64,000 nt of DNA from Virgibacillus_P tibetensis (GCF_036026595.1 NZ_JARZFX010000002.1:620001-684000); one strand, 5' to 3'. Shown: positions 1 through 9,197, numbered from the stretch's first letter. The notes: generated by a model not told the origin, from the letters alone. Made by a program: numbers and translations.

Positions 1-53
1 GCACTATAAAGCTTTAAAGCGGTGGGGACTTGACACTGGGACTCGACGAAGTA
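1..53. repeat. 53-bp copy of a repeat that recurs at 14355-14412
   Basis: These bases match 14355-14412 in the same orientation, apart from a 5-bp gap (CCACT present only in the second copy). The element contains the palindrome GCTTTAAAGC, followed by GGTGGGGACTTGAC and a related GGGACTCGAC. A shorter similar string (GCGGTGGGGA) occurs at about 5285. No transposase is adjacent. It could be a leftover insertion-sequence end, for example IS200/IS605-like with a subterminal hairpin, but that identity is a guess. The left boundary may lie outside the window. Confidence 0.6.
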
Positions 54-65
54 GTTCCCTCTCTT

Positions 66-233
66 TCATTCGGAACGAACGTAGTCAGGTTCAGTGTAAT
101 TTGCTTTTCTTTTATAAACAACTTCTGTATCGCTTCGTCGTACAGCTCCTCGAGCTGGTCTTACTGCTTTACCGACTTTGTGTGAGCTTTTATCTACCCG
201 CTCTTTTGTTAAATGCGGTGGGTTTTTCTTCAT
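66..233 (-). CDS. Small basic protein of unknown function (55 aa)
   Basis: An unrecognised 55-residue protein. The ATG at 233-231 overlaps the TAA of the preceding gene (TAATG), which suggests translational coupling. A good ribosome binding site (GGAGGTGATGCTTA) lies inside the end of the upstream gene. The product starts MKKNPPHLTKERVDKSS and is rich in Lys, Arg and Ser, with a run GKAVRPARGAVRR, so it could bind nucleic acid or be a structural peptide. I see no known domain. Its stop lies about 13 bp from the repeat at 1-53, so the gene could also be a truncated remnant. Confidence 0.45.
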   Translation of the reverse strand: MKKNPPHLTKERVDKSSHKVGKAVRPARGAVRRSDTEVVYKRKANYTEPDYVRSE

Positions 234-475
234 TAAGCATCACCTCCAAAGATATGATTAGCTACCCTTAGTAGTTCATGGTTGTTGATGAATAAGATAT
301 CTATTTCGTCTTCACTTAACTTTCTTGAACCACTCAAATGGATAGTGGCAACTAAATTCTTTCCTATAAGATAGCATAATAAGTATGTTGCTACAACGTA
401 GTTATCCTTGAGAATGACTATATCTTCACTATTAAGGAAACTATTGACAACATGTATTTTCTCTTCCTCTGGCAT
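233..475 (-). CDS. Hypothetical protein (80 aa) downstream of tctA
   Basis: An 80-residue protein of unknown function starting MPEEEKIHVVN, 8 bp after the tctA stop. I chose the ATG at 475 because GAGGT lies about nine bases upstream, within the last codons of tctA. Longer starts would run deep into tctA. The central part (VVATYLLCYLIGKNLVATIHL) is hydrophobic and may form a buried strand or a weak membrane helix. The C-terminal half is acidic, then ends in LLRVANHIFGGDA. It is probably co-transcribed with tctCBA and coupled to the 55-aa gene after it. No family is recognised. Confidence 0.5.
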   Translation of the reverse strand: MPEEEKIHVVNSFLNSEDIVILKDNYVVATYLLCYLIGKNLVATIHLSGSRKLSEDEIDILFINNHELLRVANHIFGGDA

Positions 476-483
476 TCCAACGT

Positions 484-1989
484 TTACCTCGCACCAGCTT
501 TTCTGCTTTGCCATATGGTGAACGCAATGGATAAGACACCGAGTATTAGGAAAGTCAATGAAATTGGACGTGTCAGGAATAGCGTCCAATTGGGATCTGA
601 CATAAATGCCCGGCGCAAGTTCACTTCAGCAATTGGTCCAAGGATAACTCCAATAATGATAGGAGCCAGTGCGAATTTATATTTCGTGAAAAAGTAGCCG
701 ACAATTCCAATTATAAACAGCAAATATATATCTGTTATGCGATTATTTAATACAAACGTACCTGTTACACATAACACCATAATCAACGGAACTAGTATTT
801 GTGCCGGTATCTCCGTGACTCGAATAAAGTACCGAATACCCAGGAACTGTGTAATTAGCATGAAAAAGGATGCCACTAAAAAAGCTAAGAAGATACCCCC
901 AACAATATTTGGCTCATTTGTAATAAGCAATGGTCCTGGATTTACTCCATGAACCATCAAGGCCGATAATAATACTGCTGTCACCGCTGAACCTGGTATA
1001 CCTAAAGCAATAGTAGGGATTAAATCCCCGCCAACAGTAGAGTTGTTACCCGCTTCGGAAGCAACTACTCCTTCTTCATGACCAGTACCAAACTTCTCCG
1101 ACTCTTTCGACCACTTTTTTGCTTGATCGTATGCAATTATATTAGCAATACTTCCTCCAGCACCTGGAATAGCACCAATAATGGAGCCGATAGCGGAAGA
1201 GCGAATGAGATTGACTGGTTTCCTTATTATAGAAATGAATGTTTCTTTCGGTTTCAACACAAACTGAATACCTTTTACTTTATCTTCCTGTTTTTGTTGA
1301 ATATCCCTATCCAGTTCAGACCGTTCCACCGAATTAAGCAATCTTGAAATAGCAAACATACCAATCAATACTACTAGGAAAGGTATACCAGCACGTAGCA
1401 CTTGCATGTCAAAAGAAAAACGGGTAATACCAGCAATTGGATCTGCACCAACTGTCGCAATTAACAAGCCAAATAAACCAGCTATCAGGCCTTTTAGAAT
1501 CGAATCCCCTGTCACACTTGCTATGATAGTCAAGGCCGCAACAATTAAGGAAAACATCTCCCATGGACCAAACTTAAGTGCCAGATTGGCAATTTGGGGT
1601 GCAATGGATACGAGTAGAAAAAGACTGATAATCGAACTTAGAAAGGATGCCCAAATACCAAGAGATAAGGCTTTCCCCGGCTGTCCTTTCCGAGACATTG
1701 GATAGGCATCAAAAGTAGTTGCTACGGAAGAAGGTGTTCCAGGAATTCCAAGCAAAGCTGCTGTAATAAGCCCACCAGACATACCACCAACAAGAACACC
1801 AATCATTGCTGCCACACCAGTAATCGGCTCCATTCCAAACGTTAATGGCAGGGTTAGTACGATTGCCATCGTCACAGTAAACCCGGGAATTAATCCAGCT
1901 AAAATACCTGCGATAACCCCTAACAAGATGACTACTAAGATGTGTAATTGAAAAATTTCACTTATTCCGAGCAATAATAAATCAAGCAT
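484..1989 (-). CDS. tctA: TctA family transporter, large membrane subunit of a tripartite tricarboxylate transporter
   Basis: A 501-aa integral membrane protein with about 11-12 hydrophobic segments. The N-terminus (LLGVIAGILAGLIPGFT, then VGGMSGGLITAALLGIPGTP) carries the glycine/proline-rich signature of TctA permeases. A second such motif follows near residue 270 (GAIPGAGGSIANIIAYDQ). Length is normal for the family, about 500 aa. It forms the transport channel with TctB and receives substrate from the periplasmic-type binding protein TctC, both encoded just upstream. TTT systems carry carboxylates such as citrate or tartrate; the substrate here cannot be read from the sequence. Confidence 0.93.
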   Translation of the reverse strand: MLDLLLLGISEIFQLHILVVILLGVIAGILAGLIPGFTVTMAIVLTLPLTFGMEPITGVAAMIGVLVGGMSGGLITAALLGIPGTPSSVATTFDAYPMSRKGQPGKALSLGIWASFLSSIISLFLLVSIAPQIANLALKFGPWEMFSLIVAALTIIASVTGDSILKGLIAGLFGLLIATVGADPIAGITRFSFDMQVLRAGIPFLVVLIGMFAISRLLNSVERSELDRDIQQKQEDKVKGIQFVLKPKETFISIIRKPVNLIRSSAIGSIIGAIPGAGGSIANIIAYDQAKKWSKESEKFGTGHEEGVVASEAGNNSTVGGDLIPTIALGIPGSAVTAVLLSALMVHGVNPGPLLITNEPNIVGGIFLAFLVASFFMLITQFLGIRYFIRVTEIPAQILVPLIMVLCVTGTFVLNNRITDIYLLFIIGIVGYFFTKYKFALAPIIIGVILGPIAEVNLRRAFMSDPNWTLFLTRPISLTFLILGVLSIAFTIWQSRKAGAR

Positions 1990-2013
1990 TTTGCATCATC
2001 CCCTTACTTGTAA

Positions 2014-2496
2014 CTAAAAGAGTATCCCATTTGGAAATCTGACGTACAACACATTTTCAAAAAATAAATAAACCCCAAAGGTGATTACGAAAGAGATAAG
2101 ACTGATGACCATTACATCTTTTTTCTTTCGTGGACCAATCAATAAACCAGCTGCTATGATGAAAGCGATACTGGAAATGATGAATCCAAGTACATTCATT
2201 AATAAGATATATAATGCCAAAATCACTAACGTATAAACAACCAAGTGGTATTCTTTCCATTGTTTTTTCATAAAGTCCTTAAAACCTGAATCGAAGCTGA
2301 TTGTATTCGACTTCAGTAAACGTACTGTCTTCTTTATTATCAGGATCAGCGATAACAAGATTAATAGTAGGGCAATCAGTTTCGGGTAGGACCCAGGATC
2401 CAAATGGGTTTCATTAAGCTGCGGGAAGTCTCCCGAATTAAAATATATTAACGCACTGAAAATGATTAATAGAATTCCAATCAAAATTTCACCCAT
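2014..2496 (-). CDS. tctB: TctB family small membrane subunit of tripartite tricarboxylate transporter
   Basis: A 160-aa protein with four predicted membrane helices (near residues 4-19, 38-54, 82-104 and 107-150, the last region probably two helices). This matches the size and topology of TctB. The N-terminal stretch ending FNSGDFPQLNETHLDPGSYPKL resembles the conserved TctB region with an acidic/proline loop. It sits between tctC and tctA, 24 bp before tctA, with a GGAGGT ribosome binding site ahead of its ATG. TctB is poorly conserved, so the call rests on both topology and operon position. Confidence 0.9.
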   Translation of the reverse strand: MGEILIGILLIIFSALIYFNSGDFPQLNETHLDPGSYPKLIALLLILLSLILIIKKTVRLLKSNTISFDSGFKDFMKKQWKEYHLVVYTLVILALYILLMNVLGFIISSIAFIIAAGLLIGPRKKKDVMVISLISFVITFGVYLFFENVLYVRFPNGILF

Positions 2497-2579
2497 GATA
2501 ACCTCCTAGATTCTTTTATTTTAGAATAAAGTAGAGGACGATTCTTCATTTCGCCCTCCATCTTATAGCTATATTATAG

Positions 2580-3554
2580 TTACTCTTCTGCATTAATTTC
2601 GGAAATGGTTTCTTCTATTATTGCATTCTGCTCCTCTAGATACGTTGCGTATTCTTCGTGATCCATAAAGTTTACACTTGCGCCAAGTGCTGTAATTTCT
2701 TCAATAAATGCATCACTAGTTGCAACCTCTTCGAATTTTCCACTTAGAAGTTCAATGATTTGTTTGTCGGTGCCACCTGGAGCCACGTATCCACGATTTA
2801 TTCCCATCGTTATGTCAAAGCCTGCTTCCGCAAACGTCGGTATGTCTGGTAATGCATCTGATCGTTCCTCTGTCCCAATAGCCAGGAATGTCATGTGACC
2901 CGCCTCGACGAACTCAGCGGCTGATGGATAATCGGCAATTACAGCATCAACATGACCTCCGGCCAGTGCTTGAATTGCTTCACCCAGGCCCTCGTAACTA
3001 ACGAGGTTATAGTTGATATCCAATGTCCTACCAATCTGTTCCACCCAAACACGTGGTATACCACTAACTGTTCCTCCAAAATTAATTTGATTCTCTTTCC
3101 CGTATTCAACAAATTCTTCTAATGAGTCAATACCCAATTCACTTGATACTGTAAGAATTTGATCAGAGGATGACATAGATGCAATCGGCTCAAAATCATC
3201 ATAATTAACATCTGTAACGTCTGTGTGGTGAGCTACAAGATGACCTTCATGGATTTGTCCCAAATGATATCCATTCGCTTCTTTTTGTAATAATTCTTCT
3301 GCTCCAATTGTACCGCCCACACCTGGTATGTTCACAACAACCATCGATTCACCTAAAACTTCTTCCACATGATCGACGACTACACGCCCTTCGATATCAC
3401 TGCCGCCACCTGGATCCCAAGGAATTACCATCTCTACCTCACGATTAGGATAATTTTCAGCAGATTCTTCTTCATTCCCACATGCCGCCAGTATCATTAC
3501 GACAGAAGTAAATAAAAGAAATGTAATGACTAAACGCATTCTCTTTTTTCCCAT
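2580..3554 (-). CDS. tctC: TctC (Bug-family) substrate-binding lipoprotein of tripartite tricarboxylate transporter
   Basis: A 324-aa extracytoplasmic binding protein. It has a lipoprotein signal peptide: basic MGKKRMR, a hydrophobic core, and the lipobox LAAC around residue 25, then an acidic linker. The mature part begins YPNREVEMVIPWDPGGGSDIEGR, the Bug/TctC signature region that contacts the substrate carboxylate, and has the VVNIPGVGGTIGAEELL and EAGFDITMGINRGYVAPGGTD motifs. It is the first gene of tctC-tctB-tctA. No regulator for this operon is visible nearby. Confidence 0.93.
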   Translation of the reverse strand: MGKKRMRLVITFLLFTSVVMILAACGNEEESAENYPNREVEMVIPWDPGGGSDIEGRVVVDHVEEVLGESMVVVNIPGVGGTIGAEELLQKEANGYHLGQIHEGHLVAHHTDVTDVNYDDFEPIASMSSSDQILTVSSELGIDSLEEFVEYGKENQINFGGTVSGIPRVWVEQIGRTLDINYNLVSYEGLGEAIQALAGGHVDAVIADYPSAAEFVEAGHMTFLAIGTEERSDALPDIPTFAEAGFDITMGINRGYVAPGGTDKQIIELLSGKFEEVATSDAFIEEITALGASVNFMDHEEYATYLEEQNAIIEETISEINAEE

Positions 3555-3940
3555 AATTCCAACTCCCCCTATTTACATTCCACCATTTATATATGGTTTA
3601 AAATTAATCCAGATGATTTATTACTTACTTTCTAATATAGAAGGCAATTAATAATAATCTGAATACTTCATGATATTATAATTCACTTTTCACTTACAGT
3701 CAAACAGAATTTTGCAATATTCGACTTCTTTTTGAATATATATGTATGACATGACTTCCATTTTGTAGAAATAAAGAATACAGGGAAAGGTGGCTGAAAA
3801 ATATTATTTTTTTTTAAAAGCTTAATTATCTCAATCGTAGTCAATACTAAACAGTCCATGTTTTATTAATTAAACACTATATTATTAACACATAAAAGTT
3901 CAACTCCTCTAATACGAATTGAACTTTGATAATGTTACTT
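3555..3940. other. AT-rich intergenic region upstream of tctC
   Basis: About 390 bp with no coding potential that I can support. It should contain the tctCBA promoter, but no clear -35/-10 pair stands out. An inverted repeat at about 3896-3927 (AAAGTTCAA ... TTGAACTTT) can form a hairpin next to the remnant gene below. It may be an old terminator. Confidence 0.4.
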
Positions 3941-4180
3941 TCAGATGGTCTCCCGCAGATGTAATTTCTGTATTATACCGCTTGCAGTTTTCTGTAATTC
4001 ATTCATAAAAGTAATCTTGTTTGGACATTTAAAATGAGCAAGATGCTTCCTGGAATAATGGATTAGCTCCTTTCTGTTAGGATACAACCTTCTCTTAGTA
4101 CAATAATGGCATGTGAAGTTTCTCCCTATTATTTACCGGGGGTTGCAACTACGGCTACCTTCTTGAAGCACACGAACCGT
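3941..4180 (-). pseudogene. Remnant of the C-terminal domain of an acyl-CoA synthetase (AMP-binding enzyme)
   Basis: Reading the minus strand in two frames recovers the end of an ANL-superfamily ligase. One frame gives KVAVVATPGK, two stops, then GETSHAIIVLREG. After a frameshift near 4065 the other gives KELIHYSRKHLAHFKCP, then FMNELQKTASGIIQKLHLRET and a stop at 3941. These match the family's C-terminal pattern (VxEVAVVGxPD..GE..KAFVVLKEG..EELIxYCRxxLAxYKxP..PRTASGKIxKxxLR). The catalytic Lys of the PRTASGK motif is replaced (TASGI). Only the last 80 or so residues remain, with stops and a frameshift, so it is a decayed fragment. Confidence 0.75.
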
Positions 4181-4292
4181 CCCCATGCTTTTAGAAATCC
4201 CGCTGGCTCTGATAGGAACCGGAAAGTGGTACTTTAAAGGGAATAGGACATACCTCATATTTCATAGGTTATATAAAAAGGACTGACAGCCT

Positions 4293-5075
4293 GTGATTAC
4301 CAACCCTAATATGCCTCCTAATGTAATTTTATATGTAAATCTAGGTAGCTTAGAACCTTTTGTCAAGTCGTTGGATATCCCTAAAAGACAGTTGGAGCGT
4401 GAAATTAAAAAGATTTCAGTTGAAAACTATTCATCATATTTTCCTGAGGTAGTATTTAATCGAGATACCGGTAAGTATCTTGTTGTCGGGAATTATATAA
4501 CATTTAATGCATATAGATTCCTTTATAAGCCCAATTTACTTATTCCTTGCAAAGCTTTTTATAAACTAGAGGAAGATGAACGTTACTTACTAACTATTGA
4601 TTGGATGATGAAAAATAATGTGAACAATTGGTATGACCGACATAGAATCTTTACTAAACTAATTACAGATTTTGAATACTCGAGGTCAGACTTAGCAACT
4701 TTTCTTAATAAGGAAAAAAGTGATATCCAGTTCTACTTAGATCCGCCTCCAAATGTGAGGAATGAAACCGTCCGTCAAAGTGAAGAAAAAATTATAAACA
4801 AAATCTCCCTTCAAGCTTTCAAGAATAATCATAACAAAGACTACCTTTATATTCTCATCCTATATCAAGGATTAACTATAACCTATGAACATCTAAAATA
4901 TATTTCATGGTTAAGAGGAAATGGTATAAAATTTGAGGAATGTAACCTTACCCTTGAGCAAGAGCATCAACTGATTGATAAAGCAATACATCTTAAAAGA
5001 GATTTTCTAGATGAAATAAGAATGGCTATTAGTGACATGCAAATGAAGAATGGCAATAGTGGTCCAATTACCTAA
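4293..5075 (+). CDS. Orphan protein with a ParB-like helix-turn-helix
   Basis: A 260-aa soluble protein. Residues about 92-149 resemble the ParB/Spo0J/KorB central DNA-binding region: an acidic ExERYLLTIDWMM helix, then DFEYSRSDLATFLNKEKSDIQ, which looks like the helix-turn-helix. The N-terminal 80 residues (LGSLEPFVKSLDI, YLVVGNYITFNAYRFL) might be a ParB-like N-domain, but I see no GERRxRA box for CTP binding. The start is GTG with AGGA twelve bases upstream; ATG at 4311 is an alternative. No ParA partner or parS-like repeat is nearby. Possibly a plasmid or phage remnant. Function is unproven. Confidence 0.55.
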   Translation: MITNPNMPPNVILYVNLGSLEPFVKSLDIPKRQLEREIKKISVENYSSYFPEVVFNRDTGKYLVVGNYITFNAYRFLYKPNLLIPCKAFYKLEEDERYLLTIDWMMKNNVNNWYDRHRIFTKLITDFEYSRSDLATFLNKEKSDIQFYLDPPPNVRNETVRQSEEKIINKISLQAFKNNHNKDYLYILILYQGLTITYEHLKYISWLRGNGIKFEECNLTLEQEHQLIDKAIHLKRDFLDEIRMAISDMQMKNGNSGPIT

Positions 5076-5140
5076 AAATATACTTGCATACCTATGTGAA
5101 GTTAGTAATAAGGAGCCCCAACAATAACAGAAGTGTCTAG

Positions 5141-5265
5141 ACTCCAATGAACGTAAGGTTCATTGGAATACATTGTAGGTGATTCTCACTAATGGAAAAA
5201 CCTCTATGAGAGAATGACAGGAATGGTAAAGGGAAAATAAGCCACTAATATTTAGGTAGTGGCTC
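5141..5265. repeat. Two hairpin-forming inverted repeats
   Basis: The first hairpin at 5142-5166 has a perfect stem (TCCAATGAAC / GTTCATTGGA) with a short GTAAG loop. The second at 5240-5264 pairs GCCACTA with TAGTGGC. The second lies 85-110 bp past the convergent end of the NERD pseudogene and could be its terminator on the minus strand, where a T-rich stretch follows. The first is after the ParB-like gene but lacks a T-run. Confidence 0.45.
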
Positions 5266-5348
5266 ACGATTTATCGCTCTAATACGCGGTGGGGATCTAA
5301 GTCTTTAGCCATTTATGAGTTCTGACGTTATATTCCGTTTTTTTCCAA

Positions 5349-6491
5349 TCAGTCGATTACAGTACGAACCCTTAACTGAATGCTGCCTTCATATTCTTGT
5401 AGTGTACCTCTAAATATGTAAGAGTCGCCCTCACTAATATACGAAACATTAGTATTTTGGAATATGACTGCTTCAATCTTCTCTTTGTTATCAGCTAATG
5501 TTAGGAATTTTGTTCCGCTCTCTTCATCGTAATAAAACTTGGAAACCTTAGCCTCAAATTCAACATTATCACCTGGATGGCTAACCGCAACTGTTTTACT
5601 TAGATCTACTTTATTAGAAATAAAGTGATTGTAAGAAAAAAGGGTACCTATCAATAGAATAGCAAAAATAGGAATAAAAATGCCTTTTTTGAATTTTTTC
5701 GAATTCTGGTTACTCGTAATTATTGGTGGTTTGGCATGGTAGGAATCTACACTCTCATTTACCTTAAGTAGCTCATTAGTTTTCTTCTCTAATTCTTTTG
5801 TTCTTAGGTCTAAAGCGTGAGTTGTTTGATACATCTCTATATCACTTTCAGATACGCTATTATCGGCAATTCTAAAATCTTGCACAACCTCTTTTATAAT
5901 GTCTTTGGTTAGAATATTACGTACAGAAAAATAAGGGTACTTTGTTGCTGCCATTAATAGTTCATCTAGTCCATCGGTCAATTGGTCTTTAAATAGGTGA
6001 AACTTAAAGTATGTATTGAATTGAGTTTTTTCCCAATGCTCGGTTGTAAATCTTGATTTAAATTGCTGACTTGTAAAACTATAATGAATTACTACACAGC
6101 TATAGATTTATATAAATTAGGAAGCTGTTCGTAATAAGAAGTTAAATAGCCATTTAAATCATCTACAAACTTTCTTGCCTGAAACAATGGATTTTGTACT
6201 TTTTTACCAATAGTCAATCCTCCGCTAGTCTTCGCTGTATTGATTGGATTAAGTGACCAATTTTTTACTTCAATTAATCTAAAACCATACTTTGGTGAAA
6301 TAACTAGGAAATCAGGCTCATATTTACCAATTTGCGGGATGAGAAATAATATATGTATCATATGGTAAATGTGCTGCAAGTAGTTCTCCTACATTAATTT
6401 CACCTTCTAAACCTTTTGCCTCGTTACGCGAAATTCTCTGTAAATTACTCTTCCTGTCTAACAACTGCTCTTTTCCCATAAATATTCCCAT
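5349..6491 (-). pseudogene. Frameshifted NERD-domain protein with C-terminal OB-fold domain
   Basis: Three reading-frame pieces make one protein of about 380 aa. The first (start ATG 6491, ribosome site AAGGAG) gives the NERD N-terminus GLEGEINVGELLAAHLPYDTYIISHP and then runs into a stop. The second continues QIGKYEPDFLVISPKYGFRLIEVKNW, containing the nuclease-core Asp and E-V-K, and ends NLYKSIAV. A duplicated GT near 6099 then shifts the frame to VVIHYSFTSQQF, leading to the last 210 residues: an acidic helix, one membrane segment (GIFIPIFAILLIGTLF), and an OB-fold-like domain (DNVEFEAKVSKFYYDEESGTKFLTL). The two frameshifts near 6340 and 6100 point to a recently inactivated gene, or to sequencing error. 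Confidence 0.75.
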
Positions 6492-7002
6492 TTTAATTCT
6501 CCTTAGTATCACTATAAACAAAGTATAGCAATAAATTCCAAACAATATAAAGGTTTCTATTAAAAATTCAGAAAAAGTATAACGTCTAGATAGTAAGGAG
6601 CATTAATATATTACATACAACAGTATATAACGAATTCTATTGCCCTATGTATGTTACTTTGGATTTAAAAAAATGCTGATTTGATGTACATCCCTCCTAT
6701 TAGGAGATAGTGTTAAATTTAGTTTAGCGTATGAATGCACTTGTAAATTTCTTATTTGTTAATTATATAAAAAGAGGTCTAATCTATTTGTCACAAAGTT
6801 AAAATAATGCTTCGATATAAAATTAGTATATACCTTAAATGAAATTTTCCCTTTTAAGACAGCTGAATATTTATAAAGTGGTGGCCTCTCTTATCAACAA
6901 CAACCATTCCCACAGCATAAACTACAATCGCAACAATCTTGCCTTTAACCACAATAACCTCATAAGACGTGTACCATCAATTCTCTTACAAGGATAATAT
7001 TC
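6492..7002. other. Intergenic region without recognisable genes
   Basis: About 500 bp, AT-rich. The stretch 6885-6965 is rich in CAA/AAC codons in two frames and may be an old coding remnant, but stops interrupt every frame and I recognise no family. Confidence 0.3.
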
Positions 7003-7020
7003 TTGAAAAGAGGGATTGGA

Positions 7021-7281
7021 GTGGACGAGACGAACTTTAATAGGCGCTTTGGTCAGCAATTACGGAAATACAGAAAGCAACATTTATCAATATTAGAGGA
7101 AGTAGCTGAGAAGAAATTGCCATTCAGGAAAATACCAACTTTAGAAGCGGTGAAAAGCTGGGGGAAGCAAGCAGGTAAGTTCGGTTCAATACCATTCACC
7201 CACCCAACTATGGAGAGACTTCAAGTTCATTCTTCAAGTATTAGGAGATTGCAGAATAGAATAAGGCTAACGTCTCAGTAA
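7021..7281 (+). CDS. Short ORF with a partial XRE-like N-terminus, possibly a remnant
   Basis: From a GTG at 7021 (AGAGGG six bases upstream) the product reads VDETNFNRRFGQQLRKYRKQHLSILEEVAEK, which resembles the first helices of a Cro/C1-type helix-turn-helix protein. The rest, including RKIPTLEAVKSW, is only loosely like the end of such a domain, and the last 35 residues match nothing I know. At about 86 aa and in a region of decayed genes it is more likely a broken regulator than an active one. Confidence 0.25.
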   Translation: MDETNFNRRFGQQLRKYRKQHLSILEEVAEKKLPFRKIPTLEAVKSWGKQAGKFGSIPFTHPTMERLQVHSSSIRRLQNRIRLTSQ

Positions 7282-7432
7282 ACACTGATAAACTAGCCCA
7301 TTATTCTACTAAACGTTGTAAATCAACACTTCAATTGACGTTACTATAGGTAAATGCAGTGGAAACAAAAGAACCATCTATACGCTTCTCGATAATTCTT
7401 GCCCTGGTCTGAACGTAGAATTTTAACACTAG

Positions 7433-8707
7433 CTAATTAATAAATAAATTTGGAAGCCATAATGATATTTGTGGTATTAGTATCAAAAGTACGATACACA
7501 GCAACAAAGCAACGAAAAAAGGTAAGGATGCCCTTACAAATTCTACAATAGATACTTTAGCTAAATTAGAAGACATATACATTGCCAGACCAACAGGTGG
7601 CGTAATACTACCAAAACCTAGCGCAATAATAAATACAATACCAAAGTGAATTAAGTTAATATCATAAGATTGCAAAATAGGCATTAAAATTGGAATCATA
7701 ATAATTAATGAGGTCGTTGCGTCTAGGAATAGACCAAGTATAATACCAATCATAATTATTAAGATAAAGATAACTAATGAACTATCCGTAAAGGATGTGA
7801 AGAATTCTAACATTATTGGACCAATTTTTTCCTTAATTAATATCCATGAAAAGAGATTAGAAACTGCTAGTATAAACATTACAATTGATGTTGTAATGAC
7901 AACCTCATGAGCAATCTTTGGAAGATCATTCAGTGAAATTTCACGATATACTACACCTAACAGTAATGCATACAAACAAGCAATTACCGATGCCTCAGTT
8001 GGGGTTACGATCCCCAGCAAAATACCCCCAACAATAATTAGTGGAGTTAGCATTGAAGGTAGAGCTAAAAAAAAACTCTTCACCAAATTAACGAAGGAAC
8101 TTCTTTGCTCAACTGGAAATTTATACTTTATAGCTAGAAGGTAAATTGTAACCATTAAAAAGAGTGCCATAATAATTCCTGGTAATGCACCTGCAATAAA
8201 AAGAGCGCCAATTGATGCTCCCGTCAATCCACCATAAACGATAAATAATATACTCGGCGGAATAATTGGACCAATCAACGAACTAGCAGCTGTAATAGCA
8301 GCTGTAAATGGTGCACTAAATCCTCTGTTTTTCATTGCTTTTATCTCAATCTGGCCTAACCCACCAACATCGGCAACAATTGAACCAGACATTCCGGCAA
8401 AAATCATACTTGCTACAACATTTACATGTGCCAATCCTCCTTTAATATGCCCTACTAATAAATTAGCAAATGTAAATAAACGATCAGTTACACCTGAATT
8501 ATTCATAATAGCTCCAGCCAAAATGAAAAGAGGAATAGCTAACATAGTAAATGAGTCAGTACCTTTAGTAATCCTTTGAGAAACAACAGCCCACTCTAAA
8601 TCATTTAGGAGAAAGTAAATAATTGATGGTATTCCTAGTGAAAATGCAACGGGTAATCCTATGATTAGTAATATCATTACTCCGAGAATTAATAGTATTA
8701 ACGTCAT
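7433..8707 (-). CDS. dctM: TRAP transporter large permease subunit (DctM family)
   Basis: A 424-aa protein with about 12 membrane helices, normal for DctM. Family features include GLPVAFSLGIPSIIYFLL near the N-terminus, FILAGAIMNNSGVTDRLFTFANLLVGHIKGGLAHVNV near residues 62-100, the SGSIVADVGGLG loop, and LIGPIIPPSILFIVYGGLTGASIGALFIAG. The C-terminal half ends in GFGSITPPVGLAMYMSSNLAKVS, also typical. It drives sodium-coupled uptake with DctQ (its ATG is 2 bp from the dctQ stop) using substrate delivered by DctP. Last gene of the atuA-TRAP operon. Confidence 0.93.
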   Translation of the reverse strand: MTLILLILGVMILLIIGLPVAFSLGIPSIIYFLLNDLEWAVVSQRITKGTDSFTMLAIPLFILAGAIMNNSGVTDRLFTFANLLVGHIKGGLAHVNVVASMIFAGMSGSIVADVGGLGQIEIKAMKNRGFSAPFTAAITAASSLIGPIIPPSILFIVYGGLTGASIGALFIAGALPGIIMALFLMVTIYLLAIKYKFPVEQRSSFVNLVKSFFLALPSMLTPLIIVGGILLGIVTPTEASVIACLYALLLGVVYREISLNDLPKIAHEVVITTSIVMFILAVSNLFSWILIKEKIGPIMLEFFTSFTDSSLVIFILIIMIGIILGLFLDATTSLIIMIPILMPILQSYDINLIHFGIVFIIALGFGSITPPVGLAMYMSSNLAKVSIVEFVRASLPFFVALLLCIVLLILIPQISLWLPNLFIN

Positions 8708-8709
8708 AA

Positions 8710-9153
8710 TTATCCCCCCCTTTTCTTTTCATGTTTAGTAAATAGTAAAAAAATCATTAATGTGCCTGCGACTGGCAACGCTATATGATAAAAAAACATT
8801 GGAATTTGTGAACCGGGTAAAATCATACTTATTGTCGAAGAAACAATTAGTACGCCACCATATATTACGGCTAAAAGAAATACAATAATTATAATTTGTT
8901 GAAGTTTGATAATGTGCTTTTTCCATTTTTCAGAAAATTTATCGAAGAAGTATTCAACTGTTAAATGTTTCTGTTCTTGTAACGCCAGTGCAGAACCAAG
9001 AAATACCAACCAAATAAATAGCAACCTTGCTACTTCCTCACTCCATACAAGTGGTTGATTCAAAGCGTACCGGAAAATTATCTGCATTAGTACTACGATA
9101 ACGATTGCAAGCAAGGTTAATTGTGTAGATATTCTTAGTAATTTATTAATCAC
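8710..9153 (-). CDS. dctQ: TRAP transporter small permease subunit (DctQ family)
   Basis: A 147-aa protein with four membrane helices. It contains the DctQ signature RYALNQPLVWSEEVARLLFIWLVFLGSALALQEQKHLTVEYF, centred on residues 28-70. It lies directly before dctM with 2 bp between them, so the two are translated together. DctQ partners DctM in the membrane complex. Confidence 0.92.
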   Translation of the reverse strand: MINKLLRISTQLTLLAIVIVVLMQIIFRYALNQPLVWSEEVARLLFIWLVFLGSALALQEQKHLTVEYFFDKFSEKWKKHIIKLQQIIIIVFLLAVIYGGVLIVSSTISMILPGSQIPMFFYHIALPVAGTLMIFLLFTKHEKKRGG

Positions 9154-9197
9154 AAGAAAAAAACTCCCTTCTAACTAGAGGATTTTTACAATGTTGA

